Numbered from the stretch's first letter, positions 22,801-33,690 are shown. The stretch: DNA of 64,000 nt from Prorocentrum cordatum (GCA_963575745.1 CAUYUJ010016308.1:172501-236500), one strand, 5' to 3'. Program-made: numbers and translations. The notes: generated from the sequence alone by a model not told the origin.

Positions 22801-23670
22801 GTGTGGCCCATGGCAGCGCCCATAGTGGACACTCGTGCTCTGGGGAAGCCAAGCCCCTACAGCAACACCAAAGCGGAATGGCCTGAGTTCCAGCTCACGC
22901 TGAAGAGCTACGTTGGTGCGATCAGCGAGACGCTTTTCAGCATGATGGAGAGTTGCGAGAGCATGGACGCACCGATCAAGTTGGCGACCCTATCGGAGGA
23001 AGAGCGCAAGGCGAGCAGGACCTAGATGTACATCTTGAATGGCGTGTTCCAAGGATCGGCGAAGAGGCTCCTGATGAAGACCGAGAATCGCACAATGGCA
23101 TCGAATTTACCGCCTGTTGTGCAAACGCGAGGTCCCGTCTTTCGGCTCGGTGCAGGTGGCCCAGCTCACCAACATCCTGAAGACGAAGTTCAGTGGCAGG
23201 GCAGACCAGTTCCAGGACGAGGTGGAGAAACTGGAGGCAGAGGATCGCAGGTACGAGCAGACGTACTCGGAGATCGTGGGGGCGCTCTCCTGCAGTCCAT
23301 CCTGAAGAACAACCGTCCAGCCAATCTCAAGCAGCAGGTCATGCTACAGACCTTCCCGAACGACCACGCGCTGAGGAACACCCTGGTGGAGTACATGATC
23401 AGCCTGGCCTTCACCGACGGGGCGACGCCTATGGACCTATGGATGTGGGCGCTGTCAGCCCAAAGGGGTACTCGAAGGGCAGCAAGGACTCCAAGGGCAA
23501 GGTGCAAGAGCAGCAAGGACAAGGGCAAGACGAAGGGCGGCAAGAGCAAAAAGGACGGCGGTGGCGATCAGCCGGAGGCCAGCAACAGCAGGCTCAACAT
23601 TTCCAGGGCTATTGCAACTACTGTTGGAACTGGGGGCGCAAGAAGTCGGAGCGCAGGAATCGGCCCAGAC
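22801..23670 (+). pseudogene. copia Gag (capsid and zinc-knuckle region), broken
   Basis: The Gag-like segment runs through at least three frames. WPEFQLTLKSYVGAI and a following MYILNGVFQGSAKRLL are separated by an in-frame TAG at about 23023. FGSVQVAQLTNILKTKFSG and LRNTLVEYMISLAFTDG follow after shifts near 23.1 and 23.3 kb. A Lys-rich stretch (KDKGKTKGGKSKKDGGG) leads to YCNYCWNWGRKKSERRN. That is where a CX2CX4HX4C zinc knuckle would sit, but the His and the third Cys are replaced. Known role in the family: RNA packaging in virus-like particles. This copy cannot supply it. Confidence 0.75.
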
Positions 23671-23686
23671 CGATGAAACCTGAGCC

Positions 23687-25330
23687 GTGGATCAGGCTGC
23701 TTCGCCAGCACGGGGCCTTAGCAGGGGGAGCTGTGGGGCCACCGCCTGCAGCTGGAGCTGCATCCGAGTCGGCGACAGCGACGAGGACCCATGCAGCGAT
23801 CGACACGGACGACCCCGAGGACGGGTGGATCTTCTAGGCGTAGATGCAGAGGACGTGGCGGCGCTCCAGCCTGGAGCGCCGGTGATGGTGGACAGCGGCG
23901 CCTACTACAGCACGTGTCCCAGGAGCTTTGCACCTGGGGCGCCCTATGAGAAGATCGGTGACGAGCTCGACATCGTCACGGTGACAGGGCAGCGCATTAA
24001 CATCGACGAGCACAGGACCGTGACGACCACCGGAATGAATGTGAGCGGGCAAACATACGAGCAGCGGGCAAAGTACCTCGTCGGCAACGTGCGCGGGCCC
24101 GTCCGAGCAGTCGCAGACATCATCGACAACTCAGGATACGAAATTCGCTTCGGGAAGTCCAGCTGGATGGCACCGGGGCCCACTGCCGTACCACTCGGCG
24201 CGACTATGCTGGAACGCATCGAGAACCAGTCTTTCGACACCAGCCAGTTAGCCAGCCACGAGCTGGGGGACGTGAACGTTATCCAGGATGATGCCCCCGA
24301 GGTGCCTGGAGGTGAAGAGAGCAGCGCAGTGCGAAAGACCGCCGAGACACTACGACGTCCAGAGACACCATCGCCAGAAGAGCAGGTGAATCACAAGCCC
24401 CGTGGACATGTGCCTTTTGCAGCCTGGTGCAAGTTTTGTTGTGTATCGTACGCAAGACTAGCTCAGCTTCGATTGACTTTGCTGATCGTAGTCGCCTTCG
24501 ACTTTCTTGACGAGCCCAATATGACGAGCTCTGAGCAAGACCAGTGCGTGCCCTTCCTAAGCATGATGGACACTTCGTCCGACATGATCGGCGCAGTGAT
24601 GGTCCGAGCCAAGGGGACCGACGAGTACAGCGTCCGGGCGCGCGTGGCCTTCCTTGAGGAGCTCGGGCACTTTCGGATCGAGGCGCAATCCGATGGCGAG
24701 CCGGCCATCACTGCGCTCATGCAGGAAGTACGAGCGGCCTGCTCGAACAAGGGGTTCATGGATTCCATCGCCATGAGGAGAAGCCCAGTACATTCCCACG
24801 CGTCTAACGGCGCGACGGAGGTCGCAGTGACGATCATCAAGGGGACCCTCAGGACCATCCTCTTAGCCTTGCAGGAGGAAAATGGTGTCAAGATCGAGCT
24901 CAGCGCGGCCATCGTGCCGTGGGCGGTCCGACACAGCGGCTACGTGTAAAACAGGTTCCAGGTTCTTCGCGGAGGTCGCACGCCGTACGAGCAGCTGAAG
25001 ATGGCAAGGTTCAGCTCGGCAGTGCTAGACTTTGGGGAGTGCGTTATTGGCCAGCTCCCGCATCGGGTGGAGACCAGCCTCGACCCGCTGTGGCAGGAGG
25101 GCGTGTGGCTGGGCAGAAGTACTGTATCGGGGGACCATCTCGTCGGAACTGGTGTTGGAGTTATTCAGTGCCGAGCGGTTCGAGCCCTACCAGCAGAGCG
25201 ACGATGGGACATTACCCTGTTCAGGAGCATGGTTTGGACCCCTTGGCACATCAACGAGAAGAGCGAGGTGGGCGACTTGCTGACGGCCTCAGTGGCGGGG
25301 CCGTGGACGCCGACAGAGGGTTGCAAAGCA
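23687..25330 (+). pseudogene. copia protease-integrase region, broken
   Basis: An aspartic-protease active site is visible as MVDSGAYYSTCP near 23.89 kb, with the typical strand region after it. A zinc-binding integrase N-terminus is suggested by GHVPFAAWCKFCCVS (24.4 kb). The catalytic core follows with FDFLDEP, a QSDGEPAI segment and SNGATEVAV, the usual D-D-E neighbourhoods. A stop (TAA at about 24947) interrupts the frame. Its continuation, FQVLRGGRTPYEQLKMAR and WQEGVWLGR, runs on to 25.3 kb and matches the C-terminal part of copia integrases. The segment 25.3-25.95 kb is a Ser/Ala/Glu-rich linker. Confidence 0.8.
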
Positions 25331-25923
25331 TGTGAGGAGGAAGCAGAACCCGTGCGTCGACGTGGGCGACCGCGTAATCACACACGGGCACGCCTGCAGC
25401 GACGCGCAGAGCGGCGCCGAGTTCAAGCTCAAGCTGGAGGAGATCAAGTTGCCCCTCCAGCATTATTTCCAGCTGCTTTGCGAATACCTGAACCAGCGCC
25501 AGAGCAGCAAATGTTCCCGGAAGCCCCTCCGGGGACATCTGAAACGGGAGGCGCGGCCGCATCTTCCGCCGCAGCTCCCGCAGATCAGCCAGCGTCGGCA
25601 GCATCGAGTTCGACATCTCCGAGCGGTGCCGGCACTGCTGGTGGCGACGGCGACCAGAGCAAGTCAATGGAGGCCGGTGCCAAGAGAGATCCAGATGCGC
25701 ACGCGAGCGACCAGGAGGCCAGAAGGGTTCGGCTGCAGGGGAAAACCGCAGCGTCGGCCACCCGTGCGCGATCTGAGGCGGACGCCGAGGAGACGTCCAA
25801 GAGGCAGAGGGTGATCTCGGCCATCGAGCGAGAGATCGCCGAGCTCGAGCGCAACGAGGAGCCGGACGACGTTGAGTCAGAGCTGCAGGACGCCTGGGAG
25901 GATCAGCTCACCCTGGAGAAGGA

Positions 25924-27556
25924 GATGGAGATCAAGGGCGACGAGCTCACCAGGTTGGAGGCCTACGCCGTGTACTGGGCAGTGCCGAGGAGTAACGCGA
26001 GGATGCGTCCACTTTCATTGGTTTGGGTCATAGAGAAACGAAGCGGGGTCTGAAGGCGAGATTATGTGCTAGACCTTTTGGAAAGGCACAGACCAGAACG
26101 AAAGATCAGCTCTACACGCCGACGCTGTTCCTGGTGACAGTGAGAGCAATGCTCATCTATGCACACCTCTACAATCGCAAAGTCAAGAGATTCGATGTCC
26201 ATCGCGCGTTTTCGCATACAACCATCCAAGAAGACGTGTGGATAGAGCCGCCGCCAGAGTGGCCGAACCCCAACGACGAAGTGTGGAACCTACGTTGCAC
26301 CCTATATGGACTGCAGGCGGTAATTGTTGATTTCGCCACCCACTTCGACAACATCGTCTAGGGGCAAGCGACCTTCGACGGCTACCCGGTCATGAGCATG
26401 AAGAGGTGCGTCTCGGACCCAGCGGCATGGTACGGCGATGACGTCAAAATGGTCAAGCAAGTCGATGATGGGATCGTCGTGGCCGAAGAGGAGCCCATGG
26501 AGGAGTTTCTGCACGACCTCCAGAAGTATTTCCAGCTGAAGATCAACGAGTACTTGGAGGTTGGCGTGACGCAGAAGTACCTGGGCGGTCTCATCACGCG
26601 TTGTTCTACCGGTTTCTTCCAGCAGCGCCACCTCAACACTGCGAGTCACTGTTCGATGTGGGGGCTTGAGAATGGGAGTGCGGTCGTGACCCCGGGAGAC
26701 AAGAGTGACTTCAAGCGCGAGGGCGAGAATGAGTTGCCCCACGACGAGATGAGGCTGTTCAGGCGTGCCCAGGGGACAGCCCTCTTCATCGCGCAGTTCA
26801 GGTCCGACATGATGTATGCGTCGGAGGAGTGCTCGAAGGGGCAGGAAGACACCCACCGAGGGCGACATGCGGAGGCTCAAAAGGTGGGCTCGCTACGCCG
26901 CCGGCGCGAGGTACGTTGGCATCATGCTGCGGCCGCGGTGGGGACACCGCCGTAAAATCGAGGGCATGTGCGACAGCGACTGGGCTGATTGACAGGAAGT
27001 CTACAACGGGAGCAGTGGCCATGTGGGCGAGGAGTCTCGTGGCCTTTTTATGTCCAAGACGCAGGGCTCGACGGCCACGAGCGCTGGCGAGGCTGAAGGT
27101 TACGCCATGGGCACGTGCGCAGCCGAGAGCCTAGGGCTTGAGTCGATGCTCACGGAGATGGGCTTGGAGGTCGGAGTGGAGATCGGCATCGAGTCAGAAA
27201 GTGCGACCGCGATCTCATCCATGTCCCGTCTGGGCTTCGGCAAGCTGATGCAACACGTGCAGATCAAGTACTTGTTCTTACAGGAACTCGTGCGGCGTGG
27301 GCGCATCACACTCATCAAGGTAGGGACGAAGGAGAATTCCGTTGACATCCTGACCAAGAATACTGACAGGGCAACACTCCAGTACCACAAGAAAGCGCTT
27401 GGTATCTGTGCAATGCCAAGGGGGCACGCGGAGGTGAGTTCAGCTGCGCCGAGGATGCACGTGCACATCGGCCAGATCACCGAGGGAATCCGGGTGTGCT
27501 TGCTTGGAGTGATCGCCATCCTGCACGCGGCGCCCGTGGGCGAGGAGCCGCACTGA
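25924..27556 (+). pseudogene. copia reverse transcriptase and RNase H, broken
   Basis: RT motifs appear in order in shifted frames. FDVHRAFSHTTIQEDVWIEP is the motif-A region. LRCTLYGLQA is the conserved LYGL motif. A frame interrupted by TAG at about 26360 resumes with KQVDDGIVV, the metal-binding VDD box, then YFQLKINEYL and TQKYLGG. RNase H follows: CDSDWAD then a stop, with TSAGEAEGYAMG, a GIESESATAI region, LMQHVQIKYLFLQELV and NSVDILTK in a long final frame to 27556. The acidic residues VDD and SDWAD remain, but the stops and shifts make it non-functional. Confidence 0.88.
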
Positions 27557-27647
27557 TCCTCCGGCGCGGCGAGACCGGCAGTACTTGACGCAGCTGTAGA
27601 TGAGGCGAGACACTCTCCAGTTACTGGAGAGATGCCCCGAGGAGGCA

Positions 27648-27953
27648 TGCTAGCATCTACAGCATCTCAGGGTCACGGAGCAACAATCCCACTATATGGG
27701 ATAACGGGGGCATCTGAAGTAATGTTCCCGGAAGGGTCTCTGGGAACATCTGTTTTCATCTGTACACTAACATGCTAATGGCCTAATATGGGTTGGTGAG
27801 CTTTGGACTGAGAGAAGAACGGATGGGTGCCGTACCATATTTGACTCAAGGCCAAGAGTGTTGAGGAAAAGCCACAAGTCAATCATCATGCAATTCACAG
27901 TCGTATCCCACGAGGATCTCGCACACTCCGCTGAGCGAGCCTGGAGGCTCGCA
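27648..27953 (+). repeat. 3' LTR of the copia element
   Basis: Starts TGCTAGCATC directly after the purine tract GAGGAGGCA and ends GGCTCGCA, homologous to 22419-22770. It lacks the 35-bp duplication of the 5' LTR. The region after it is the right part of the interrupted MITE. Confidence 0.87.
27830..27850 (+). promoter_or_regulatory. Spliced-leader-like sequence in the 3' LTR
   Basis: CCGTACCATATTTGACTCAA then G aligns with the dinoflagellate spliced leader with one deleted G, one inserted A and one substitution (G to A). It lies at the equivalent position of the 22652 site in the other LTR, so the motif was present in the ancestral LTR. Confidence 0.65.
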
Positions 27954-28008
27954 TTTGTTTGTTTACTATTGTTGTATGTTCCTCCTGGAGCGGGACATGC
28001 TCGACTGA
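27954..28008. mobile_element. MITE copy D, right part
   Basis: Carries TTTACTATTGTTGTATGTTC and the family right end GGGACATGCTCGACTGA. It is separated from its left part (22329-22418) by the copia element. Joined over the 5-bp duplication it would be about 145 bp, like copies A, B and C. Confidence 0.85.
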
Positions 28009-28049
28009 AAACTGGTGCGGCAGTCGCAGGGATGGAGGGCGCCTCCTCT

Positions 28050-28660
28050 CCGACGGGTGTCGCTGTACACTTGCCCAATATGCACTGCCCGACGCGTCCA
28101 AAGTTGCAGAAACTACAGGGATGGAGGGCGGTCCAATTCCAAATCGGTGATGTTGCTGGGCACGGGTTGCACCCTTCGTGGTTCTACCACCACGTTCATC
28201 AAGGAAGCTGCCGCCCATAACGAGGCTCGCGTCCCAATGGCAGGACCGGGAGGCGTGGTTCGTTTGAAGGGGTGCATCCCGTAGTGGGAAGGAATGTCTA
28301 CATGTACTTTTCATGAGTGGGGCTCGGGACGTGAGGGTGTATCACAGCGTCGGCGACGCGAAGGACGACGAGGACCGCCACCACCACCTCGCCCCCGCAC
28401 GTTCTTTCTCCTCCTCCTCCTGCGAATTATCCCGATGCCCGCGCAGTGGCGGCGACGAAGAAGGACGAGCACCACCACCACCGCCTCCTCACCGTCCCTC
28501 GTCTTCTTCTTCGTCCCACCCATCCCAACATCCTCCTCCCACAACTTCCTTCCATGGGTCCATGGAGCGATCCCCGAAGGCCCCCCGGAGGCCTGCAGAT
28601 CAAGAGATCGCGTCAAGGGCAAGAACCGTCCAAACAACTCGGCCTTTCCCCCTCCCCTCC
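28050..28660. other. Unassigned sequence
   Basis: No gene recognised. The GGGATGGAGGGCG word occurs twice (near 28030 and 28120), hinting at an old tandem duplication of about 90 bp. Right of 28320 the DNA is CCACCACC/GACGACGA-rich. Confidence 0.4.
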
Positions 28661-28664
28661 CTAG

Positions 28665-29505
28665 CATCCCCATGCCTCCTCCTCCTCCTCCACGATCCTC
28701 CTCCTCCTCCTCCTCCTCCTCCACGACCCTGATTTCCTCCTCCCGTCCTCGATCCTCCCCTGGACGAGAGGCAATAGGAGGAAGAGGCGGAGGAGGAGGA
28801 GAACGACAGCGGCGGCGGTGACGAACGTAACGACGACGAGGACCACGAAAACGACGACAGGCGGCCCGGAGGGGGCGTGCCCGAGTCGCTCCACCGAGCG
28901 GGTGATGCTTTCCTGGCTCCTGGGGTCGTTGAGGTCCCTGAGGCGGCGACAGCACACGACGACGACCGCGACGCCGACAGCGATGGTGGACAGCAGGGGG
29001 CGGCGGCCCCCCCTCCCCTCCCTCCACAATCCCCTCTCTCCTTCGCTCCCCACGTCCCTCCATCCCTTACCCTGAACCCTTCCTCCTCCTTCTCCCTCCT
29101 CCTCCTCCTCCTCCTCCTCCTCCTTCTCCCTTCCCTCCTCCTCCTCCTCCTCCTCCTCCCCTCCTCCCCCTCCTCCCTCCTCCTCCTCCCTCCTCCTCTC
29201 CCACCTCCTCCTCCTACCCCATCCCCTCTTCCCCCGTCTCCTTCTCCTCCTCTTCTCCGTGCTCCCGTGTCACATGTTCTTCCCCTTCTCCTCCTCCTCC
29301 TCCTCCTCCTTCTCCTTCCTCTCTCCTTTTCCAAGCCCCATCCCCGTACTGCCCTCCCACCTTCTAGCGTTCGTTCCGCAGCCTCTCCCCCGTTTCTTCT
29401 TGCCCCCTCAAATCTCCCCCTGCCTCTCGTCCTCCTCCTGCTCCTGCTCCTGCTCCTCCTCCTCCTCCTCCTCTTCCTGCACCTCCCCCACCCTCCCTCC
29501 ATCAC
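28665..29505. repeat. (TCC)n and CT-rich microsatellite tracts
   Basis: Dense (TCC)n at 28670-28740, 29080-29220, 29285-29330 and 29425-29480, with ACGACGACG-rich DNA around 28800-28990. All long frames on both strands here are low-complexity. Confidence 0.9.
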
Positions 29506-29944
29506 GTGCGTTGCCTCATTCCTCCCCTCCAACCTCGAAGGGACCTCATTAGGAAGACCCCGACTGGACAACCTCTGAACCGACCCCATCCCTGACACCG
29601 CGTGTGCGGGTCGACCTTTAACGGCCGCGGTTTTGCGATGGCGCGGATCGTTCGACGCTGGCCGACCCCGGGCCACTGGTTACGCTTGGCCTCAGAGGAG
29701 AAACGTGGACCTCCCGTCGGCGCCGTCCATGCATTTGGAAGCCCGAAAGCGTTAGGAGGCAACTACTGGGAGGTCGTCATCGTTTGGGGGCTGCTACGCC
29801 GGGTAGGCCGATGATAAGCGGGATTAAGTGCTAAGCAGGACTAAGCGGGATCAAGCCCGATTGAGCGGAATAGAGCCGGATCAAGCCAAATTTGGGACCA
29901 AAACAAAATCAGAATTTGACCTCCCAAGAATTGCATCCGAAGAA

Positions 29945-30170
29945 ATGTCCGGGAACCAGGGGTACGATACCCAATATCAAATGTTGCTCAAAACCAGGAA
30001 CGGTCGCTGTTGGTGTTGGATAGGCACCTTCCTGTCTCAAACGGGCGACATCTTTGGCGACGCCGACAGCGAGTGCTGTTCAACACGGACATGATCTGCT
30101 GCCGGTCTTCGCACCCACCCTTCAAGGACACATTTCGATCCCCATTTCGATCGTACCGTGGTCCATGCAC
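29945..30170. repeat. Diverged copy of the GGGTACGG inverted-repeat family
   Basis: Modules GGTACGATACCCAATATCAA, CTCAAAACCAGGAACGGTCG, CGACAGCGAGTGCTGTTCAA and CCCATTTCGATCG appear in the same order as in the cleaner copies at 37.32 and 37.82 kb. Confidence 0.65.
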
Positions 30171-30300
30171 GCAAGCGAGTGACCCGTGGTGCGCGGCTTC
30201 AGGGGGCCGCGGGGGAGACAAATCCAGGCATGTCAGCCGCTGCAAACGGGGGATCCCTGTGAGCCCGCACCAAACGCCTTTCCGTCGAAGGGTCACTCCT

Positions 30301-30475
30301 ACTGACTACCTACAAAACCACCCCAACCCGAAGACCCCGAATTCGATCCGAATTTCGGGTTGGGGGTTCACGGGTTCCCTGTGTTTTTTCAACGTTCCCC
30401 GACCCCCCCCTTGAAATGGAAGGCAAATTGAGGCCTTCGGGTCGGGTTGGGGTGGTTTGGTGGGTGGTGACCTAC
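30301..30475. mobile_element. ~175-bp inverted-repeat element, copy 1
   Basis: Left GACTACCTACAAAACCACC then CCAACCCGAAG pairs with right CTTCGGGTCGGGTTGGGG then TGGTTTGGTGGGTGG. The interior contains a sub-palindrome, CCGAATTTCGGGTTGGGG. A partial second copy lies at 39.35-39.43 kb. Non-coding. Confidence 0.7.
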
Positions 30476-30654
30476 GTGCAGTCGACACAGTTCTTCTCTG
30501 ACAGCCTGGAAAACCCGCGCTGCGGCCGCCGCCGCGCCGACGCGAAGCGAATCTGCCGCCGCCGCACAAGAATATCCAACACGCATGAAACATATTAGGG
30601 TACTCTCCCAGAACCTGCCTCGATCTTATACCTCGGTCCGACCATTAACGAATA

Positions 30655-30765
30655 ATGTTGGAGGTGCGCGCAGATTTGTTGGGTCGGCGCCAGACCCCCC
30701 GGGCAGCTTCTCGCGGGCGCCGCCCCTGGCGCGCTCTGCGTGCCAGGGAAGCGGGGTCCATGCGA
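30655..30765. repeat. Diverged copy of the GTCCGCGCGG palindromic repeat
   Basis: GAGGTGCGCGCAGATTTGTT then GGGTCGGCGCCAGACCCCCC corresponds to the left arm of the element at 36.19-36.32 kb. The right arm (GGGCGCCGCCCCTGGCGCGC) is recognisable but diverged. Confidence 0.5.
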
Positions 30766-30799
30766 GTCTCCGAAAGGTATAGTTTACGAATGTTAGTCT

Positions 30800-30953
30800 T
30801 CGGTCGGCCATGTCCCCTACAGGCGGATTCTGGAAAAAGATAGTCAGTAGTCAAACTATAGTCTAACATGGCCAATTGTTTAAGACAACTCGCCCGCCGA
30901 CTATTTTTCACTATTTTTGCACTTTCCTCCTGTAGAGGGTCACGCCCGACTTC
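30800..30953. mobile_element. MITE copy B with perfect 10-bp target duplication
   Basis: Ends GTCGGCCATGTCCCCTACAG (left) and, as reverse complement, GTCGGGCGTGACCCTCTACA (right). ATGTTAGTCT occurs directly outside both ends (30790-30799 and 30954-30963) without mismatch. The interior is A/T-rich with the family tail TATTTTTGCACTTTCCTCC. This copy best defines the element borders and the duplication length. Confidence 0.9.
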
Positions 30954-31168
30954 ATGTTAGTCTGGTTGGGAGGATGTCGTAAAGGGGGAGTCGACGCCTC
31001 TGCTGCCTGCGAGCTGGTTTCCCGAGCGCCGCCAGGTGCCAAGAGCGGCCGTGCATCGAGAAGCCCGCTGGGCGGCGGGACCAGAACTGGCTGCACGCAA
31101 CAGATTTCGCTCCCGCCCCCCCTGTTCCATTCCGGCACTTCAATAGAGGCCTCCTACGTGGGGTCCGA

Positions 31169-31364
31169 GTAGATGGGGTTGGAAGATCGCGCAGCATCGC
31201 CGATACATCGGCGATGCATCGGCGATGCATCGACGATGCAACGGCGACACATCGGAGGTGTCGGCGATGTATCGGCGACGCCAGTGTGGACAAAAAATGA
31301 GCTCCACATCGCGCCGCATCGACGATGCATCGGCGATGCGGCGCGATCCTCCGACCCCATCTAC
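31169..31364. mobile_element. 196-bp inverted-repeat element with GATGCATCGGCGAT core
   Basis: Left arm GTAGATGGGGTTGGAAGATC then GCGCAGCATCGCCGATAC pairs with right arm CATCGGCGATGCGGCGCGAT then CCTCCGACCCCATCTAC. TCCGA lies outside both ends (31164-31168, 31365-31369). This may be a 5-bp target duplication or a one-mismatch extension of the inverted repeat; the sequence cannot decide. Centre: repeats of CATCGGCGATG. Related fragments at 2.1 and 20.0 kb share the arms. Confidence 0.75.
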
Positions 31365-31913
31365 TCCGACACAATCTGGGAGGCCCAGGTTTTCGCCCGC
31401 CCAGGTGCGCGTGGGAGCGCATGCCCGTGCAACTGCGTGAGCTCCGCAGCCGAATCTTTCCATGGGCTCACACGATGCAACAACAGAACAACAGACACAA
31501 AACCTGCGCCCCCACAACAGGGGGCGGGGGCGTGCAGGCCGACGGAAGGCAGACAATCCAGGGCCGTCCGGGAGGGGGGGGGGCACGGGCAGACAAGTCA
31601 AGGCCCAGGGGGGTGGCAATTCGGAGCCGCAGGGGCCGAAGGAGCCTGGCCGATGGAGGTCGCACAATCCTGGGCTGTCTGGGAGGCTGCGGGGAACCCA
31701 TGGGCTGACAATGCGAAGCTGCAGGGGTGCCCATTCGGAACGGCAAGGTCCACAGGAGCCTGGCCTACGCAGGGCGGACAATCCCACGGGCTGATAATTC
31801 GAGGCCACGGGGGTGGACAATTCGAGGCAACGGGGTTGCCCACGGGCTGACACTTTCAGGCCGCCAAAAGTTTGCGAACCACACACGTGAAGCATCAAAT
31901 GATTTGACATCCT

Positions 31914-32150
31914 CCTCCTCCTCCTCCTCCTCCTCCTCCTCCTCCTCCCCTTCCCCCTCCCCCTCCTCCTCCTCTTCCACCTCCGCCTCCTCCTCCTTCT
32001 CCTCCTCCTCCCTCTCCTTCTCCTTCTGCTCTTCCTCCTCCGTTCTCTCCTCTTCCTCCTCCCTCTCCTCCTCCTCCTCCTCCTCCTCCTGCTCCTGCTC
32101 CTGCTCCTGCTCCTCCTCCTCCTGCTCCTCATCCTGCTCCTCCTTCACCG
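31914..32150. repeat. (TCC)n microsatellite
   Basis: About 235 bp of TCC repeat with TTC, TCT and CTGCTC interruptions, between unassigned CAGGGC/GCCGATGG-rich DNA on the left and a CGACGACG-rich stretch on the right. Confidence 0.93.
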
Positions 32151-32639
32151 CGGTCGTCCGCCAGCACGACTGCGCGGACCAGAAGCACGACGAAGACGAC
32201 GACAACGACTTTCGCGCTTCGCCGCGCTTCGCTGTCGCTCTTCCTCCGCCTCCACATTCTGCTGGTGCTGCTCCTCCCCTCCTCCCACCCGCACTATCAC
32301 ATCCTCCACCCCAACCTTCTCCTCCTCTTCCACAGCGCCGACGCTGTGCGTCTAAAGCGCCGCGGGTGAACAAGCGAGCCCATGGGGGACGAATGCATCA
32401 TCAGTTTGCAGGCGACGGCAGAGCAATTGCGCGGCGGGGCACAGACGATTCAAGCACCAGTTCTGGTGGCTGGATCGTCCTCTTCTGCCCAACTCATCTA
32501 TTTCGAGGCCCCCCAGGGGGGGGCATTTCTGTTGCCGTTGGCTCCCACTACCTAGAGCCAAGCAGAAAACAGATAAGATAGCGCGCAAACGCACCCAAAG
32601 GTATGACTGGGAACGCCTGTGCGCACCGCCCGTGCTCAC

Positions 32640-32875
32640 CACGCTTCCATTCGGAGTTCTCGCACGAGCTGCTCCGGCGCCGCCGTTGCCGATCGCTGGC
32701 AGGTATCGGGCTTGTTGCAGTTGTCGAAGCTCATCATGCCTGGCGGCATTGTCGTCCTGCACGTCAGGCCGTCCACGCAGTCCTCGCGACGGTTCACAGG
32801 CTCTTTGCTGCCGTCCTCGCAGAACCGGTAGCAGATATCGTGTTCGTTCAGGCTCTTCTGGGCCAACGCAGGCTG
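32640..32875 (-). CDS. Internal exon encoding a cysteine-rich domain
   Basis: A 236-nt open stretch encodes a segment with CYRFCEDGSKEPVNRREDC, then a GLTC and an MSFDNCNKPDTC motif. That gives seven cysteines at regular spacing, typical of a small disulphide-bonded extracellular domain. I have an impression of similar FCEDGS...SFDNC domains in dinoflagellate secreted proteins, but I cannot verify it. Borders fit splicing: acceptor CCGCCCAG then CAG CCT in frame, and donor TG then GTGAGC. The exon phase is 0 at the start and 2 at the end. No partner exon was found within a few hundred bases. Directly upstream on this strand is a dispersed repeat, presumably intronic. It may be part of a live gene with long introns, or an isolated remnant. 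Confidence 0.6.
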
Positions 32876-32887
32876 CTGGGCGGCAAG

Positions 32888-33690
32888 GCAAACAATTCGA
32901 CGGCCCAACGGGCCAGAGGCGTGCCAAGATCTCCCGTAACAAATTCACAATATTCGAACTCGCGCGCGCGCGTGTCGGCCCCTGGGGGACCCAGAGCGAG
33001 AAATACCCCGCCAAAGTCCCGGCAGGTCCGCGCCAGAGATGCCGGAGGCGCCTAAGACGGCCCCAAGTGGGCGCCCAAGACGGCCCCGAGTGGGCGCCCC
33101 GAGTCCCCGAAAGATCAGCCCAAGATGCTGAAGACGGCCCCACGACTGCCCCAAGAGACCGCCAAGACGCCTCCAACAGCATGTCGGAGAGGGCCCCGAG
33201 AAGCAAAATCATGGATTCCCCTTGGTTTTAAAGGTTTGTAGCCCTCTCGGCTATTCAGCGCATCGACTCTCCCGGACGGCCCAAGAGGCCCCGAAGATCG
33301 CCCCCAGACGGTCCAAGAGGCCCGCAGGAAGCGCCCAAGACGGCCCAAGAAGCGGCCAAGACGACCCAAGAGGCGGCCAAGACGGCCCCAAAAGGACCCC
33401 AAAAAGGGCCCAAGAGGGGGAACGCGATCCGAAATTCCGAGCGACAAAGAGGCCTCTAAGAGGCTTCAAGAGCCCCCCAAGGGGCCCACAAAAGGCCCCC
33501 AGGAGGTCCCCAGGAGGCCCCCAAGAGGCCCCAAAGCTGCCTCCAAGACGCCCCAGATAAGCCTCCCACCAGACCCCATCAGCCATCCGAGTGGCCTCAC
33601 ACCCTCACAACCACGCGCAGCCCCAGCGATGCGAGATGGGCCGGCGGAGTGTGCGAAACGATGTAATAAACCACATGACGCGGGACATCA
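32888..33690. repeat. ~0.8-kb dispersed repeat with GCCCAAGAGG minisatellite, copy 1
   Basis: Left module CGGCCCAACGGGCCAGAGGC, then AAGATCTCCCGTAAC and GCGCGCGCG, then a long field of imperfect 12-15 bp units of GGCCCCAAGAGGCCCC type. The right module is GGCGGAGTGTGCGAAACGAT. The same left and right modules frame a similar field at 43.25-44.09 kb. Frames through it (Arg/Pro/Lys-rich one way, Gly/Leu/Ser/Trp-rich the other) are artefacts. Confidence 0.75.

Larger units (their letters stand above)
22419..27953 (+). mobile_element. Ty1/copia LTR retrotransposon, inactivated
   Basis: Two related direct LTRs bound an interior whose domain order is Gag, protease, integrase, reverse transcriptase, RNase H. 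Integrase before RT defines copia. A purine-rich GAGGAGGCA directly precedes the 3' LTR, as expected of a polypurine tract. Outside the LTRs the 5-mers CTTGT (22414-22418) and TTTGT (27954-27958) form a near-perfect target duplication. Several frameshifts and in-frame stops break the polyprotein. It is nested inside a MITE (copy D). Low-complexity DNA is absent from the interior, in contrast with the flanks. Confidence 0.93.
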
